Source: Deinococcus malanensis
Lineage (GTDB): Bacteria; Deinococcota; Deinococci; Deinococcales; Deinococcaceae
Assembly (NCBI RefSeq): GCF_014647655.1
Contig: NZ_BMPP01000002.1
Span: 124,001 to 188,000, forward strand
DNA: 64,000 nt
Reading direction: 5' to 3'
Part shown: positions 1-9,109 of the stretch, in pieces
Position numbering within the stretch: position 1 is the first letter of the stretch
How the letters are laid out: each line of letters begins with the position of its first letter
The notes under the pieces: model-generated
Databases searched by the model: none
Told to the model about the DNA's origin: nothing
Seen by the model: only the letters and a program-made list of their open reading frames with translations
Program-made: the position numbers and the translations under genes

Positions 1-707
1 CCCTCCATCACGTAGCCGTAATCGCTGTTGCGCAGGGCAATGCTGGCATTCTGCTCGACCACCAGCACGCCAACGCCCTCCTGACGGTTGATCTGCCGCA
101 CGTTGTCGAAGATCTCCGCGACCAGCAGCGGGGCCAGTCCCAGGGACGGCTCGTCGAGCAGCAGCACCTTGGGATGGGCCATCAGGGCGCGGCCGATGGC
201 GATCATCTGCTGTTCGCCGCCCGAGGTGTAGCCGGCCTGCTTGTTGCGTAGCGCCCGGAGCTTGGGAAAGTAGGTGTAGATCCGCTCCAGGTCACTCTGC
301 CAGTTGCCGCGGCCCAGGATCGCTCCGGCGCGCAGGTTCTCCTCGACGCTCAGGTGCTTGAACACCCGGCGGCCTTCAGGTACCTGCACCACGCCACTTT
401 TGACGACATCGGTGCCGTTCATGCCCGACAGCACCCGGCCTTCAAAGGTGACGGTGCCTTCGCGGATCTTGCCGTTCTCGGGCTTGAGCAGTCCTGAAAT
501 GGCGCGCAGGGTGGTGGTCTTGCCCGCGCCGTTGGTCCCCAGCAGGCTGGTTACTCGTCCGGCCCGGACGTTCAGCGAGACACCGCGCAGCACCTGCACG
601 ATGTCGTGGTAAACGACCTCCACGTTGTTGATGGTCAGGTCGCTGCCCATCGCCGTGCCCACCGGAGGCGGGGTGGCGTGGGGTTGTGTTTGAAGGATTG
701 AGGTCAA
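1..707 (-). CDS. livF: Branched-chain amino acid-type ABC transporter ATPase (LivF-like), cut at window edge
   Basis: This is the second ATPase of a HAAT-family importer and acts on the cytoplasmic face with LivG. Read on minus, it shows Walker A GTNGAGKTT near residue 54, the SGGEQQM signature near 164 and Walker B LLLDEPSLGLAP near 180. The C-terminal roughly 20 residues lie beyond position 1. I chose a TTG start at 707 because AAAGGAGG sits about 6 nt upstream. An in-frame ATG at 650 has a poorer Shine-Dalgarno but is closer to the usual LivF start. It is the last visible gene of the minus operon, 70 nt after livK. The family call is firm; the real substrate is unknown. Confidence 0.88.
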   Translation of the reverse strand, partial: MTSILQTQPHATPPPVGTAMGSDLTINNVEVVYHDIVQVLRGVSLNVRAGRVTSLLGTNGAGKTTTLRAISGLLKPENGKIREGTVTFEGRVLSGMNGTDVVKSGVVQVPEGRRVFKHLSVEENLRAGAILGRGNWQSDLERIYTYFPKLRALRNKQAGYTSGGEQQMIAIGRALMAHPKVLLLDEPSLGLAPLLVAEIFDNVRQINRQEGVGVLVVEQNASIALRNSDYGYVME

Positions 708-732
708 ACGGAGCCCTCCTTTAGTGGGCAAC

Positions 733-771
733 GGGAGGGAAGTGGCCACAGGAAATGGCCTCCTCCCTCCC
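733..771 (-). terminator. Hairpin between livK and livF
   Basis: GGGAGGGAAGTGGCC (733-747) pairs with GGCCTCCTCCCTCCC (757-771) with two mismatches and a 9-nt loop. There is no clear U-tract. It lies just after the livK stop, so it is more likely an mRNA-stabilising or partial-attenuation element than a full stop. Confidence 0.45.
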
Positions 772-777
772 GGGGAC

Positions 778-1965
778 TTACTTCAGGGGGTGGACCAGCT
801 GGAACATGCGGCTGCGCTGCGCCCCGGTAATGGCCTTGAAGTTGCCGGTGGCGTCGGCCTGGAGCAGACGCAGACTTTCGGCACCGACGTGGTCCTTGGC
901 GCTGAAGGTCACCGGGCCCACCGTGAAGCCGGGATTGAACGAGCGGCTGCCGTTCATGCTGGTCAGGCCCTTGTACACGCTGGCGGCGCTGATGTCCCTG
1001 CCGCCGCGTTTCATGGCTTCGATGGCAATGGCGGCGGCCAGCATGCCGCTGGTGTAATGCACACTGCGGATGGTGTCGGCCTTGCGTCCGTTCTGGGCGC
1101 CGATCCTCTTGACCAGCTGGATCCCGGGGCGGTCGCCCTCATCGAACATGTAGTAGCTGGTGGCCCAGATAAAGTCCTTGGCCGCGTCACCGGCCAGCTT
1201 GGTCAGGTCTTCCCCACCCGTGTAGTGGGCCCCCAGGAACTGCATCTTGCCCAGCAGGTTGAGCCGCTTGGCATCCTTGAGGATGTTGGCCACGGGGCCG
1301 GCGGTATTCTGGTTGATCACGTACTTCACGCCCTGCGCTTCCAGGCGTTTGAGCAGCGCCGTGTTGTCAAGGTTGTTGCCGCCGACTTCCTGCACGTCGG
1401 TGATCTTCAGGCCCAGCCGGGCAGCGGCCTTGCGGGCATCCACGACCGGGTCACGGCCGAAGGGGCTCGGGTTGACCACCAGGGCGACCTTGGCCCCACG
1501 TTCCTTGCTGGCCACGTATTCGAGCAGCGCCACGATGTTCTCGCTGTAGCTGCTGACTGGCAGGAACATGTACTGGTTGTTCGGGGGATCAATCAGTCCG
1601 ATGTGGTAGCTGGCGGGCAGGGTGGGCACCTTGGTCTCCTGCACCACGCCCTTGATCTGCAGCATGCCCCCCGTGGCGTAGCCCAGGAACACCGGCACGT
1701 TCTGACCCCCCACGAATTCCTCAAAGTTGCGCTGGGTGTTGGCGTTGTTGTACTGGTCGTCACGCACCACGCAGTTCAGGGTCACGCTGAGCATCTTCTG
1801 GCTGTTGGCGTACTTGCAGTAGTCCTCGACACCTGCGGCGTAGCTGGAACCGGCGTCACTGGTGGGACCGGTGATGGCGCCTGACCAGACCAGGGTGGTG
1901 TTTCTCTGTGCCGTAGCAAAGGAGGCCAGGGAGACGAGGGCAGTCAGGGCAAGAAGTTTCTTCAT
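778..1965 (-). CDS. livK: HAAT-type ABC transporter substrate-binding protein
   Basis: This is the periplasm-side binding protein (395 residues) for the transporter encoded around it. It opens with a Sec signal peptide (MKKLLALTALVSLASFATA, residues 1-19). A type I periplasmic-binding fold follows, of the LivJ/AmiC class, with the family-typical pattern VPVFLGY then VPTLPASYH in the first lobe. The ATG at 1965 follows GGAGGTAAGCCC; upstream in-frame codons would bury the signal peptide. It lies 107 nt downstream of livM. The neighbouring acyl-CoA ligase suggests a carboxylic-acid or aromatic-acid ligand rather than leucine; this is inference. Confidence 0.9.
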   Translation of the reverse strand: MKKLLALTALVSLASFATAQRNTTLVWSGAITGPTSDAGSSYAAGVEDYCKYANSQKMLSVTLNCVVRDDQYNNANTQRNFEEFVGGQNVPVFLGYATGGMLQIKGVVQETKVPTLPASYHIGLIDPPNNQYMFLPVSSYSENIVALLEYVASKERGAKVALVVNPSPFGRDPVVDARKAAARLGLKITDVQEVGGNNLDNTALLKRLEAQGVKYVINQNTAGPVANILKDAKRLNLLGKMQFLGAHYTGGEDLTKLAGDAAKDFIWATSYYMFDEGDRPGIQLVKRIGAQNGRKADTIRSVHYTSGMLAAAIAIEAMKRGGRDISAASVYKGLTSMNGSRSFNPGFTVGPVTFSAKDHVGAESLRLLQADATGNFKAITGAQRSRMFQLVHPLK

Positions 1966-2038
1966 GGGCTTACCTCCGGGGTAAGGAAAGGGGCGGCAAC
2001 GAGGCGGATTGGCAAAGGGAGAAAACAATGGTTGGGAC

Positions 2039-2080
2039 AGTTCTGAAGCGGATTCCAGATCAGGAAGGCGCTTCAGAACT
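2039..2080 (-). terminator. Hairpin overlapping the livM stop codon
   Basis: AGTTCTGAAGCG (2039-2050) and CGCTTCAGAACT (2069-2080) form a perfect 12-bp stem with an 18-nt loop. The minus-strand UGA of livM (2073-2075) lies inside the stem. A purine-rich stretch follows rather than a U-run, so it may modulate livM versus livK expression instead of ending the transcript. Confidence 0.45.
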
Positions 2081-3146
2081 TGTAAGGCCACTTCTTGAAG
2101 TACATCCGGACCAGACGCCACCAGTTGGCCAGGCCACGCGGCTCAAACATCAGGAACAGCATGATGGCCAGACCGAAGGCCAGGGGCCTCAGGGCTGTGG
2201 CCACGTCGATGCCCTGCGGAAAGATGTCCTGCTCGCCCAGCCAGGCGCTGGCACTGCCCATGAACCGGTCAAGCGCCACGATGAACATCGGGCCCAGGAA
2301 GGAACCCGGCAGGCTGCCCAGGCCGCCCACGATGGCCATGGCCAGCAACTGCACGCTGGTGTGCAGCCCGTAATCCTCGATCACCACGGCCTTCTGGAAG
2401 TACGCGAACAGTCCACCCGCGATGCCGGCGTAGAAGCTGCCGATCATGAAAGCCGTGAGTTTGGCCGTGCCGGGATTAATGCCCATGGCCGCCGCCGCGC
2501 GGTCGTTGTCGCGCACGGCAATCATGGCGCGGCCGTGCCGGGTACGCAGCACGTTGCGCCACAGCAGCGCCATAGCCACCAGGACCGGCAGGATGATGTA
2601 GTACCAGAACATGTTGTGGTTCAGGAAGGTGTCCCGTACGCCAAATATCTGCACGGTGGGCATGCTGATCGCCCCACCCTGTGCCAGCACCGGCGAGTGT
2701 CCCACCGTCCACTCGAAAATAATCTGAAAGGCCAGCGTGGCCACCGCCAGATACAGGTATTTCAGGCGCAGGCTGGGCAGACCCACGAAGGTTCCGACCA
2801 GGGCGCCGGCCAGCCCCCCCAGCGGAATGGCCAGGAAGAACGGCAGATTCAGGCGCGTGGCGGCGAGCGCAGTGGCATATGCCCCGACACCCATGAACGC
2901 CGCCTGCCCGATGTTGATCAGCCCGGTATAGCCGGTGGTCACGTTCAGCCCCAGCACCGCCACGGCGAAGATCATGATCATGTCCACGTCGCGCAGCATG
3001 GTCTTGGGGATCAGCAGCGGCAGCGCCAGCAGCAGCAGGACGCCCACGATCAGGCTGGCCTGCTCGGCGTAGGTGGCGAAAATCGTCTGGTCCTGCTGAT
3101 AGCGGACCCGGTAGTTGCCGGTCTGGGTAAAGCGTGAAGCGGGCAT
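2073..3146 (-). CDS. livM: HAAT ABC transporter permease (LivM-like)
   Basis: This is a polytopic inner-membrane permease (357 residues) that forms the translocation pore with LivH. About nine hydrophobic segments are visible after a roughly 30-residue polar start. The conserved LivM motif INIGQAAFMGVGAYA lies near residues 78-92, followed by the EAA-like loop RTRHGRAMIAVRDND. The C-terminus is the typical RGLANWWRLVRMY. The start ATG at 3146 lies 30 nt after the livH stop behind a G-rich stretch. It is part of the minus operon. Confidence 0.92.
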   Translation of the reverse strand: MPASRFTQTGNYRVRYQQDQTIFATYAEQASLIVGVLLLLALPLLIPKTMLRDVDMIMIFAVAVLGLNVTTGYTGLINIGQAAFMGVGAYATALAATRLNLPFFLAIPLGGLAGALVGTFVGLPSLRLKYLYLAVATLAFQIIFEWTVGHSPVLAQGGAISMPTVQIFGVRDTFLNHNMFWYYIILPVLVAMALLWRNVLRTRHGRAMIAVRDNDRAAAAMGINPGTAKLTAFMIGSFYAGIAGGLFAYFQKAVVIEDYGLHTSVQLLAMAIVGGLGSLPGSFLGPMFIVALDRFMGSASAWLGEQDIFPQGIDVATALRPLAFGLAIMLFLMFEPRGLANWWRLVRMYFKKWPYKF

Positions 3147-3176
3147 CAGCAGGCCCCCCCGGTGCGGGCATCAGGC

Positions 3177-4073
3177 TTACACACGTTCGATCTCCCTGGT
3201 ACCAAACAGGCCGTAGGGACGCAGCAGCAGCACCGCGATCAGGATGATGAAGGGAAACACCTCTCGCGTGCCGCCCCCCGGAACCAGGCCGTCCAGGTAG
3301 CCGGCTGACAGATTTTCCAGCACGCCAATCAGCATGCCGCCCACAATGGCCCCGATCACGCTGTCAAGTCCGCCCAGAATGACCACCGGAAAGACCTTGA
3401 GGCCAATCCCCGCCAGGCCGCCCAGGGTCAGGCCGCTCATGAGCCCCAGAATCACGCCGGCAGCGGCGGCACTCAGTCCGGCTGCCGCCCAGGCCAGAGC
3501 GAAGACCCGCTCGACACTGGTGCCCACCGACATGGCGGCCATCTGATCGTCGGCCACCGCGCGCATGGTGATGCCCAGGGTGGACTTGTTGAAAAAGTAG
3601 GTGAAGCCGGCCAGCAGCCCCAGCGCCGCGAGCACCCCGGCAATCTGGGTCCGGGACAGCTGGGTGCCCAGCACGCTCACGCCGTCTCCAGCCAGCGCCG
3701 CAGGCGTGGTGAAGCTGAAATTGCCGGCTCCGTAAGGGGTCAGGTGAATCAGGCCCTCGATCACGCTGCTCAGCCCGATGGTCACCATGATCACCGAGAT
3801 GATCGGCTCACCCACCATACGGCGCAGGAACACCCGCTCGATCAGCATGCCCAGCAGGAAGGTGGCGATCATGGCGATCAGTCCCGCCAGCCAGAAGTTC
3901 AGTCCGCTCTGCGTCAGGGCAAAGGCGATAAATGCGCCAGTGGCGATGATCTGTCCGTGCGCGAAGTTGATCACGCGGCTGGACTTGTAGATCAGCACGA
4001 AGCCCAGCGCAGCCAGGGCATAGATGCTGCCGATAACCACGCCGGCGATCAGAAGTTGAGGGAGAAGATCCAC
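3177..4073 (-). CDS. livH: HAAT ABC transporter permease (LivH-like)
   Basis: This is the other pore-forming permease (298 residues). The hallmark VINFAHGQI near residue 36 and LGGLDSVIGAIVGG near 240 are LivH signatures, and about eight hydrophobic spans are visible. Two GTG starts compete, at 4079 and 4073. The AAAGGA motif is about 7 nt from the 4073 codon but only 1 nt from the 4079 codon, and MDLLPQLLIAG is the usual LivH beginning, so I chose 4073. It sits 57 nt downstream of the acyl-CoA ligase gene and 30 nt upstream of livM. Confidence 0.9.
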   Translation of the reverse strand: MDLLPQLLIAGVVIGSIYALAALGFVLIYKSSRVINFAHGQIIATGAFIAFALTQSGLNFWLAGLIAMIATFLLGMLIERVFLRRMVGEPIISVIMVTIGLSSVIEGLIHLTPYGAGNFSFTTPAALAGDGVSVLGTQLSRTQIAGVLAALGLLAGFTYFFNKSTLGITMRAVADDQMAAMSVGTSVERVFALAWAAAGLSAAAAGVILGLMSGLTLGGLAGIGLKVFPVVILGGLDSVIGAIVGGMLIGVLENLSAGYLDGLVPGGGTREVFPFIILIAVLLLRPYGLFGTREIERV

Positions 4074-4130
4074 GTGCACGTCCTTTCTGGGTGAGAGGCT
4101 GGGGTTCTGCGAAGGAAGCCGCAGAGCGGT

Positions 4131-6131
4131 TCAGGCGCTGACGGGGGTACCCGGAGACCTGGCCGGCGGGGACGCGCTGGCCCCGGTCTCGCCCGGCACG
4201 TCGTGAACCTCGACGGTGGTCTGCACGCGCTGTTCCTGACCGTCCTGGTACTTGAAGACCGCCTCGACCTCACGGGTGCGGCTGCCGTCGTACAGCGCCT
4301 CGATGATGGGCACGTACTTCTCGCGGATGGTCTTGCGGCGGACCTTACCGGTACGGGTCAGTTCGTCGTCGTCGGCGTCGAGCAGCTTGTACAGCAGCAC
4401 GAAGCGTTTGATGCGCTCGTGCGGCTCAAGGCGGGTGTTGGCTTCCTGCACCTCATGGGCAATCAGCTCGGCAATTTCAGGCTTGCTGCTCAGGTCCATG
4501 TAGGTGCTGTAGGCCAGCTTGTGTTTCTCGGCCCACTGCCCGGCAGTCAGCGGGTCCACGTTCAGGATGGCGGTGACCTCGTCGCGGCCATCCCCCAGCA
4601 CCACAGCTTCCTTGACATAGGGACTGAACTTCAGGCGGTTTTCGATGAACTGCGGGCTGAAGCGGTCGCCCCGGGCGTTCTGCATCACGTCACTCAGGCG
4701 GTCAATCACCTGCAGGTGGCCGTCTGCGGTCAGGCGCCCGGCATCCCCGCTGTGCAGCCAGCCGTCGCGGATGGTCTCGGCGGTTGCTTCGGGCTTCTTG
4801 TAATACCCCTGGCACACTGCTGGGCTGCGGCTGAGGATCTCGCCTTCCTCAGTAATGCGGACCTCCCCGCCAGGCAGGATCTTACCCACGGTGTCGAACC
4901 GTACGTCGCCGTCGCGGTGCACGTAGGCGATGCCGATGTTCTCGGTCTGCCCGTAGATCTGCTTCAGGTTGACGCCCAGGCCGTGGTAGAAGCGGAACAC
5001 GTCCGGTCCCAGCGCCGCGCCGCCGGTATAGGCGTGTGTGAGGCGCAGGAAGCCCAGCTGATCGAGCAGCGGCCGGGTCAGGCCCCAGTAGGCCACCCAG
5101 CGCTTGAAGGCCGCCACGCCACTGGGCCTGCGCCCGCTGAGCGAGGCGTCGGCGGCGTCGGTGCTCCAGGACAGCAGTTTGCGGTACAGCGCCCGGTTCA
5201 GGCCGTAGGACTCCTGCATGCGGATAAACATCTGGCTCTGGATGCCTTCCCAGATGCGCGGAGGCGCGAACATGAAGTGCGGACCCACCTCGACCAGATC
5301 ATGCATGGCGGTCTCGGTGCTCTCCGGAAAATTGACCGTGATGCCATTGGACAGCGCCACGGCGATGGTCATCATCTGCTCGCCGATCCAGGCCATGGGC
5401 AGGAAGCTCAGGTAGTCGCTGCCGGGTTTGAAACCCTCGACCCGGCCCAGCGACTGGCCCATGTACAGCAGGTTGCGGTGCGACAGCATGGCGGCCTTGG
5501 GCTGTCCGGTGGTGCCCGAGGTCAGGCTGAAATGGCAGACATCATCAGGTTGGCCCTGCGCGGCTTCCTGACTGAAAATATCTCCGGGCTGCTGGCGTCC
5601 CAGTTCCATCAGTTCCTCGAAGCTGATGAACCACTCGTCGTGAGCATGCTTGCTCATGCCGCGTGGGTCCTCGTAGACCACCTTGCGGACCTGCGGCAGC
5701 TCATGCCGGTGCTCGAGCAGCTTGTCCACCTGCTCTTCGTCCTCGGCCAGAACCACCACGGCGTCGGTGTAGTTCACGACGTAGCGCACCTCAGCAGCCA
5801 CGCTGCTCTGGTACACCCCGACGCTGATAGCACCCAGCGCCTGCGCCCCGATTTCCGTGAATACCCAGGCCGGGATGTTCTCTGCGATGATGGCCACCTT
5901 GTCCCCGCGGCGGACTCCCAGGGCGTGCAGGCCGGCGGCAACTTCACGGGACCGCTGGAGGTAAGTGGCATTGGTGGTCTCGTTCCAGATGCCGTATTCC
6001 TTGTGCCGCAGTGCCACACCGTCCGGAGACAGTTCGGCGCGGCGGGTGAGCAGTTGCGGAATCGTCAGCGTGGTGACGTCGCCGAGCAGACTCGTACTCT
6101 CATGCGTGGCGGTACGTGCCGGGGTACTCAT
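4131..6131 (-). CDS. AMP-forming long-chain acyl-CoA ligase family protein
   Basis: This adenylate-forming enzyme (666 residues) would activate a carboxylate with ATP and join it to CoA. Motifs seen are the P-loop LTSGTTGQPKAAMLSHRN near 203, IYGQTEN near 395, the hinge DGWLHSGDAGRL near 450 and the C-terminal TRTGKVRRKTI with the catalytic lysine region. Its length fits the fatty-acyl ligase class (600-670) rather than acetyl-CoA synthetase. Its ATG at 6131 overlaps the livG stop by 4 nt (ATGA), so the two are translationally coupled. Placing it between livG and livH implies that the imported substrate is thioesterified on arrival. The substrate cannot be read from sequence. Confidence 0.88.
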   Translation of the reverse strand: MSTPARTATHESTSLLGDVTTLTIPQLLTRRAELSPDGVALRHKEYGIWNETTNATYLQRSREVAAGLHALGVRRGDKVAIIAENIPAWVFTEIGAQALGAISVGVYQSSVAAEVRYVVNYTDAVVVLAEDEEQVDKLLEHRHELPQVRKVVYEDPRGMSKHAHDEWFISFEELMELGRQQPGDIFSQEAAQGQPDDVCHFSLTSGTTGQPKAAMLSHRNLLYMGQSLGRVEGFKPGSDYLSFLPMAWIGEQMMTIAVALSNGITVNFPESTETAMHDLVEVGPHFMFAPPRIWEGIQSQMFIRMQESYGLNRALYRKLLSWSTDAADASLSGRRPSGVAAFKRWVAYWGLTRPLLDQLGFLRLTHAYTGGAALGPDVFRFYHGLGVNLKQIYGQTENIGIAYVHRDGDVRFDTVGKILPGGEVRITEEGEILSRSPAVCQGYYKKPEATAETIRDGWLHSGDAGRLTADGHLQVIDRLSDVMQNARGDRFSPQFIENRLKFSPYVKEAVVLGDGRDEVTAILNVDPLTAGQWAEKHKLAYSTYMDLSSKPEIAELIAHEVQEANTRLEPHERIKRFVLLYKLLDADDDELTRTGKVRRKTIREKYVPIIEALYDGSRTREVEAVFKYQDGQEQRVQTTVEVHDVPGETGASASPPARSPGTPVSA

Positions 6132-6928
6132 GCACTCACCCCCTGCAGGGCCGGGGCAGGCGGATGCTCAGCGACACCGGTGTAGGCCTCGATCACGCGC
6201 GGGTTGGCACTGACTTCCGCTGGAGTTCCCTCAGCGATCTTCAGCCCGAAATCCAGCACATAGACCCGGTCGGAAATGTCCATCACCACGCCCATGTCGT
6301 GTTCGATCAACATCACCGTGATGCCCTGCTCGCGCTGGATGTCCAGGATGAAGCGCACCATGTCCTCTTTCTCCTCGACATTCATGCCGGCCATGGGCTC
6401 GTCCAGCAGCAGCAGCTGTGGCGCCAGGGTCAGCGCACGCGCCACCTCCACGCGCTTCTGAATGCCGTACGCGAGCGTGCCGACCGGATGATGCCGGTGC
6501 GCCTCGAGCTCCATGAAGTCGATCACGCGCTCCACGTAAGCGCGGTTCTCGGCCTCCTGGCGGCTGGCCCGGCCGTAATAGACCAGGCTGTCGAGCAGGC
6601 TGTAGCGCAGGTGGGTATGGCGCGCCAGCAGGAGGTTTTCCACCACCGACAGCCCGCGGAACAGTTCCAGGTTCTGGAAAGCGCGGGCAATGCCGTAACT
6701 GGTCACCACGTTGGGCGCCGAGCGGCTCAGGTCATGAGCGCCAAAGGTAATGCGGCCCTGTGTTGGGTGATAAAAGCCGCTGATGCAGTTGAGCAGGCTG
6801 GTCTTGCCTGCACCGTTGGGCCCGATGATGCTGACGATCTCGCCCTCGGGCACGACCAGGCTCACATCCGTAAGCGCCTTGAGGCCACCGAAGGCCAGGG
6901 TGACATGTTCGACATGTAGTTGCGGCAT
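6128..6928 (-). CDS. livG: HAAT ABC transporter ATPase (LivG-like), first gene of the minus operon
   Basis: This is the LivG-class ATPase (266 residues). Walker A GPNGAGKT lies near residue 36 and Walker B LLLLDEPMAGMN near 160. YGIQKRVEVARAL replaces the canonical LSGGQ, which is normal in LivG. The H-loop is LIEHDMGVVMD. The ATG at 6928 is preceded by GGAGGTGCA; a TTG at 6964 in the same frame has no such site. It heads the operon livG - ligase - livH - livM - livK - livF, and its promoter must lie in 6929-7179, shared with the divergent gene at 7180. Confidence 0.9.
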   Translation of the reverse strand: MPQLHVEHVTLAFGGLKALTDVSLVVPEGEIVSIIGPNGAGKTSLLNCISGFYHPTQGRITFGAHDLSRSAPNVVTSYGIARAFQNLELFRGLSVVENLLLARHTHLRYSLLDSLVYYGRASRQEAENRAYVERVIDFMELEAHRHHPVGTLAYGIQKRVEVARALTLAPQLLLLDEPMAGMNVEEKEDMVRFILDIQREQGITVMLIEHDMGVVMDISDRVYVLDFGLKIAEGTPAEVSANPRVIEAYTGVAEHPPAPALQGVSA

Positions 6929-7179
6929 TGCACCTCCAGCAGGGACGGACGGAAGCGGGGTCAACCCCGGCGGTCGCCTGGGCGAACAGAAAGTCAGGTT
7001 GTGGGTATCCCGATTATGAAGGGCAGACCATATTTGGCCTTTCTGAGTTGTCTAGCTAAGTCAACGGCTGGTGGTGAAATGCCGCATTGTTGTATAGACA
7101 GAAAGGGAGATTGAAGGCCTGTGCTTCTCCAGACTGGCTGCACCCGCCTCATACCTCGTTTCTCCCGACAGGACGCGAA
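6929..7179. promoter_or_regulatory. Divergent intergenic region between livG operon and AMP ligase
   Basis: This 251-nt region is less GC-rich than its surroundings and must hold both divergent promoters. A TTGACT is present on minus near 7060, but no convincing -10 is at the right distance. TTGTATAGACAG near 7089 on plus could be a -10 area for the 7180 gene, with a roughly 85-nt leader. I could not assign either promoter firmly. Confidence 0.35.
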
Positions 7180-8721
7180 TTGAATACGCCGCTCACGCCT
7201 CTGGAGCCGATGCTCCGCGCCTTTACCGTCTTTGCGGACCGGACCGCCGTGGTTCAGGGTGGAACTTTCGTCCGCTACGCAGAACTGGCTTACCGGACAG
7301 CCCGGCTGGTAACGCTGTTGCGCCAGCATGGATTACAAGCCGGTGGTCATGTCCTGCTGATCTCCCCAAATACCCCTGACGCACTGCTGGCCTTTCATGC
7401 AGTGCCCCTCGCCGGAGGCGTCATCGTGCCCCTCAATCCGGCGTTTGGGGACGACGCGCTGAATTTTCTGAGTGTTCACGCCGATCCTGTGGTGGCCCTG
7501 GTAGATACCGCACACCTTCACCGGGTTCAGGACACGCTGAAAAGCCTAGATATCCCAGTAATTCTGACCGGCGGTTCCGACTTCCATGCACGGCTGGGTG
7601 TCCTGATCCCCGCCCCGCTGAGGCTGCCGGAGAACCTTGACGAGGACGCTCCGATCAGCATCAACTACACCTCCGGAACCACCAGCGATCCCAAGGGCGT
7701 GATGCTTACGCACCGCAACGCGTTCCTGTCCCTGGGCAACCTGCTGTATCACCTGAATCTGCGCCCACACAGCGTGCTGCTTCATGTCCTGCCGCTGGCG
7801 CACGGCAACGGATGGGGCTTTGTCTGGGCCATAACGGCCGCCGGCGCCACCCACGTGCCCCTGCCGGACCCAACGGAACTGCGCGAGGCGCTGCGGGGCC
7901 AGGGGATCACCCACCTGTACGCCTCCCCTTCTCTGCTGGCTCCCCTGACGGACCTGGCTGCGTCACCCGCCCTGCCCCGCCCGGTGAAGCTGCTGCTGGC
8001 CGGTACCAGTCCCCATCCGCGGGTGCTGCGCACCCTGCAGCAGCAGGGGTTCGAGGTGCTGCATGGCTACGGTCTGACCGAAACCAGCGCCGTGATGGTC
8101 GTCACCGACCAGGCCGATCTCCCGGACCTTCCTGACGTGACGCCCGTCCTGGCGCGGCAGGGCCATCCCATGATCTTCGGGGGCCAGCTGGAGGTCGTGC
8201 TCGACAGCGGCGCTGCCGTCCCTCACGACGGCCAGACTCCCGGCGAGATCATCATTCGCAGCAACCTGGTCATGAAGGGCTACTACAAAAACCGCGCCGC
8301 CACCCGGCGCGCCATCAAGCAGGGCTGGCTCCACACCGGTGACCTTGCCGTCGTGCATCCCGACTGCCGGGTGGAGATTCTCGACCGCGAGGGGGACCTG
8401 TTGAAAGTCCAGGGGCAGCCAGTCTCCAGTGCCCAGATCGAGGCGGTGCTGTACCGGCATCCCAGCGTGCGCGAGGCGGTCGTGGTGGCCGCCCGCAGCA
8501 GCGAGGGGGACCTGCCGGTAGCCTTTGTCACCCTGCACCCCGGCGCGCAGATTCTGGGCCGCGAACTGCTGGGGTTCTGTGCGCCGCATCTGCCTGCTCA
8601 CGCTCTGCCCCGCCGGGTGCAGCTGGTTCCCGAGCTGCCCAAAACCGCCAGCGGCAAGGTGCTCAAGCATGTGTTGCGTGCCCAGGTCCGTGACAAGCCT
8701 GGGGTTCAGCCCGCCGACTGA
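7180..8721 (+). CDS. Class I adenylate-forming acyl-CoA ligase
   Basis: This is a second AMP-dependent synthetase (513 residues), unlike the 666-residue one in the minus operon and nearer in size to benzoate or medium-chain ligases. It shows NYTSGTTSDPKGVMLTHRN near 151, GYGLTETSAVMV near 295, QGWLHTGDLAVV near 381 and the terminal catalytic-lysine motif ELPKTASGKVLKHVLR. I took the TTG at 7180 because AGGA lies 6 nt upstream and the protein then begins at the usual distance before the domain; the frame stays open upstream to 7087. The gene is divergent from the transporter operon, so it may work on the same imported acids (inference). Confidence 0.85.
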   Translation: MNTPLTPLEPMLRAFTVFADRTAVVQGGTFVRYAELAYRTARLVTLLRQHGLQAGGHVLLISPNTPDALLAFHAVPLAGGVIVPLNPAFGDDALNFLSVHADPVVALVDTAHLHRVQDTLKSLDIPVILTGGSDFHARLGVLIPAPLRLPENLDEDAPISINYTSGTTSDPKGVMLTHRNAFLSLGNLLYHLNLRPHSVLLHVLPLAHGNGWGFVWAITAAGATHVPLPDPTELREALRGQGITHLYASPSLLAPLTDLAASPALPRPVKLLLAGTSPHPRVLRTLQQQGFEVLHGYGLTETSAVMVVTDQADLPDLPDVTPVLARQGHPMIFGGQLEVVLDSGAAVPHDGQTPGEIIIRSNLVMKGYYKNRAATRRAIKQGWLHTGDLAVVHPDCRVEILDREGDLLKVQGQPVSSAQIEAVLYRHPSVREAVVVAARSSEGDLPVAFVTLHPGAQILGRELLGFCAPHLPAHALPRRVQLVPELPKTASGKVLKHVLRAQVRDKPGVQPAD

Positions 8722-8759
8722 CAGCTCCCGGTCCAAACGGGGCGGAAACTTTACGTGAC

Positions 8760-9075
8760 ATGTCCGGCCTTCTGTTGAGAGTGTTGGAGGAAGCGTGGCG
8801 GTGGCGCGAATACGACCCGCCACGTTGTCGGGCCCTGCTGGACGAGGTGTCGGACGCTGCGCAGGGTTCCGGCCTGGGGCCTGCTGGGACACCTGAGGAC
8901 ACTCCTGGATGACGTGGATGTTCCAGCCCTGTCCTCTTCCCTGCGCCTGTCCTTCACAGCTGGGGTGGTGAGCTGCCCCAATGGGGCCCTGACTGGCACC
9001 CTGCTGCTCGGAAAACGCGAGGATCGTGGGCGCATTCTGGGGCAACCGGAGACGTCGGCGCACCTGGCCCCTTGA
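8760..9075 (+). pseudogene. Decayed TPR-GGDEF protein remnant
   Basis: From ATG 8760 the frame reads like the first TPR helices of Deinococcus TPR-diguanylate cyclases (VLEEAWRWREYDPPRCRALL). It then goes out of frame near 8880. A second frame from there to the TGA at 9075 resembles the end of a GGDEF domain (LRLSFTAGVVSCPNGAL, then GKREDRGRILG). The middle of the protein, including the GGDEF motif itself, is missing. Frame change plus internal loss means it is not functional. Homology is judged by eye only. Confidence 0.5.
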
Positions 9076-9097
9076 AGCCCGCGCCGCCGAGCTCTGG

Positions 9098-9103
9098 TAC
9101 CTT
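9098..9103 (+). promoter_or_regulatory. -10 box for leaderless rnhB
   Basis: TACCTT lies 6 nt before the rnhB ATG at 9110 and no Shine-Dalgarno is present. This fits the TANNNT leaderless pattern of Deinococcus. Confidence 0.55.
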
Positions 9104-9109
9104 CGCCCT

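Noticed and set aside
4203..6185. 660-codon plus frame opposite the acyl-CoA ligase
   Set aside because: Antisense shadow; the minus strand carries all the ligase motifs and is coupled to livG.
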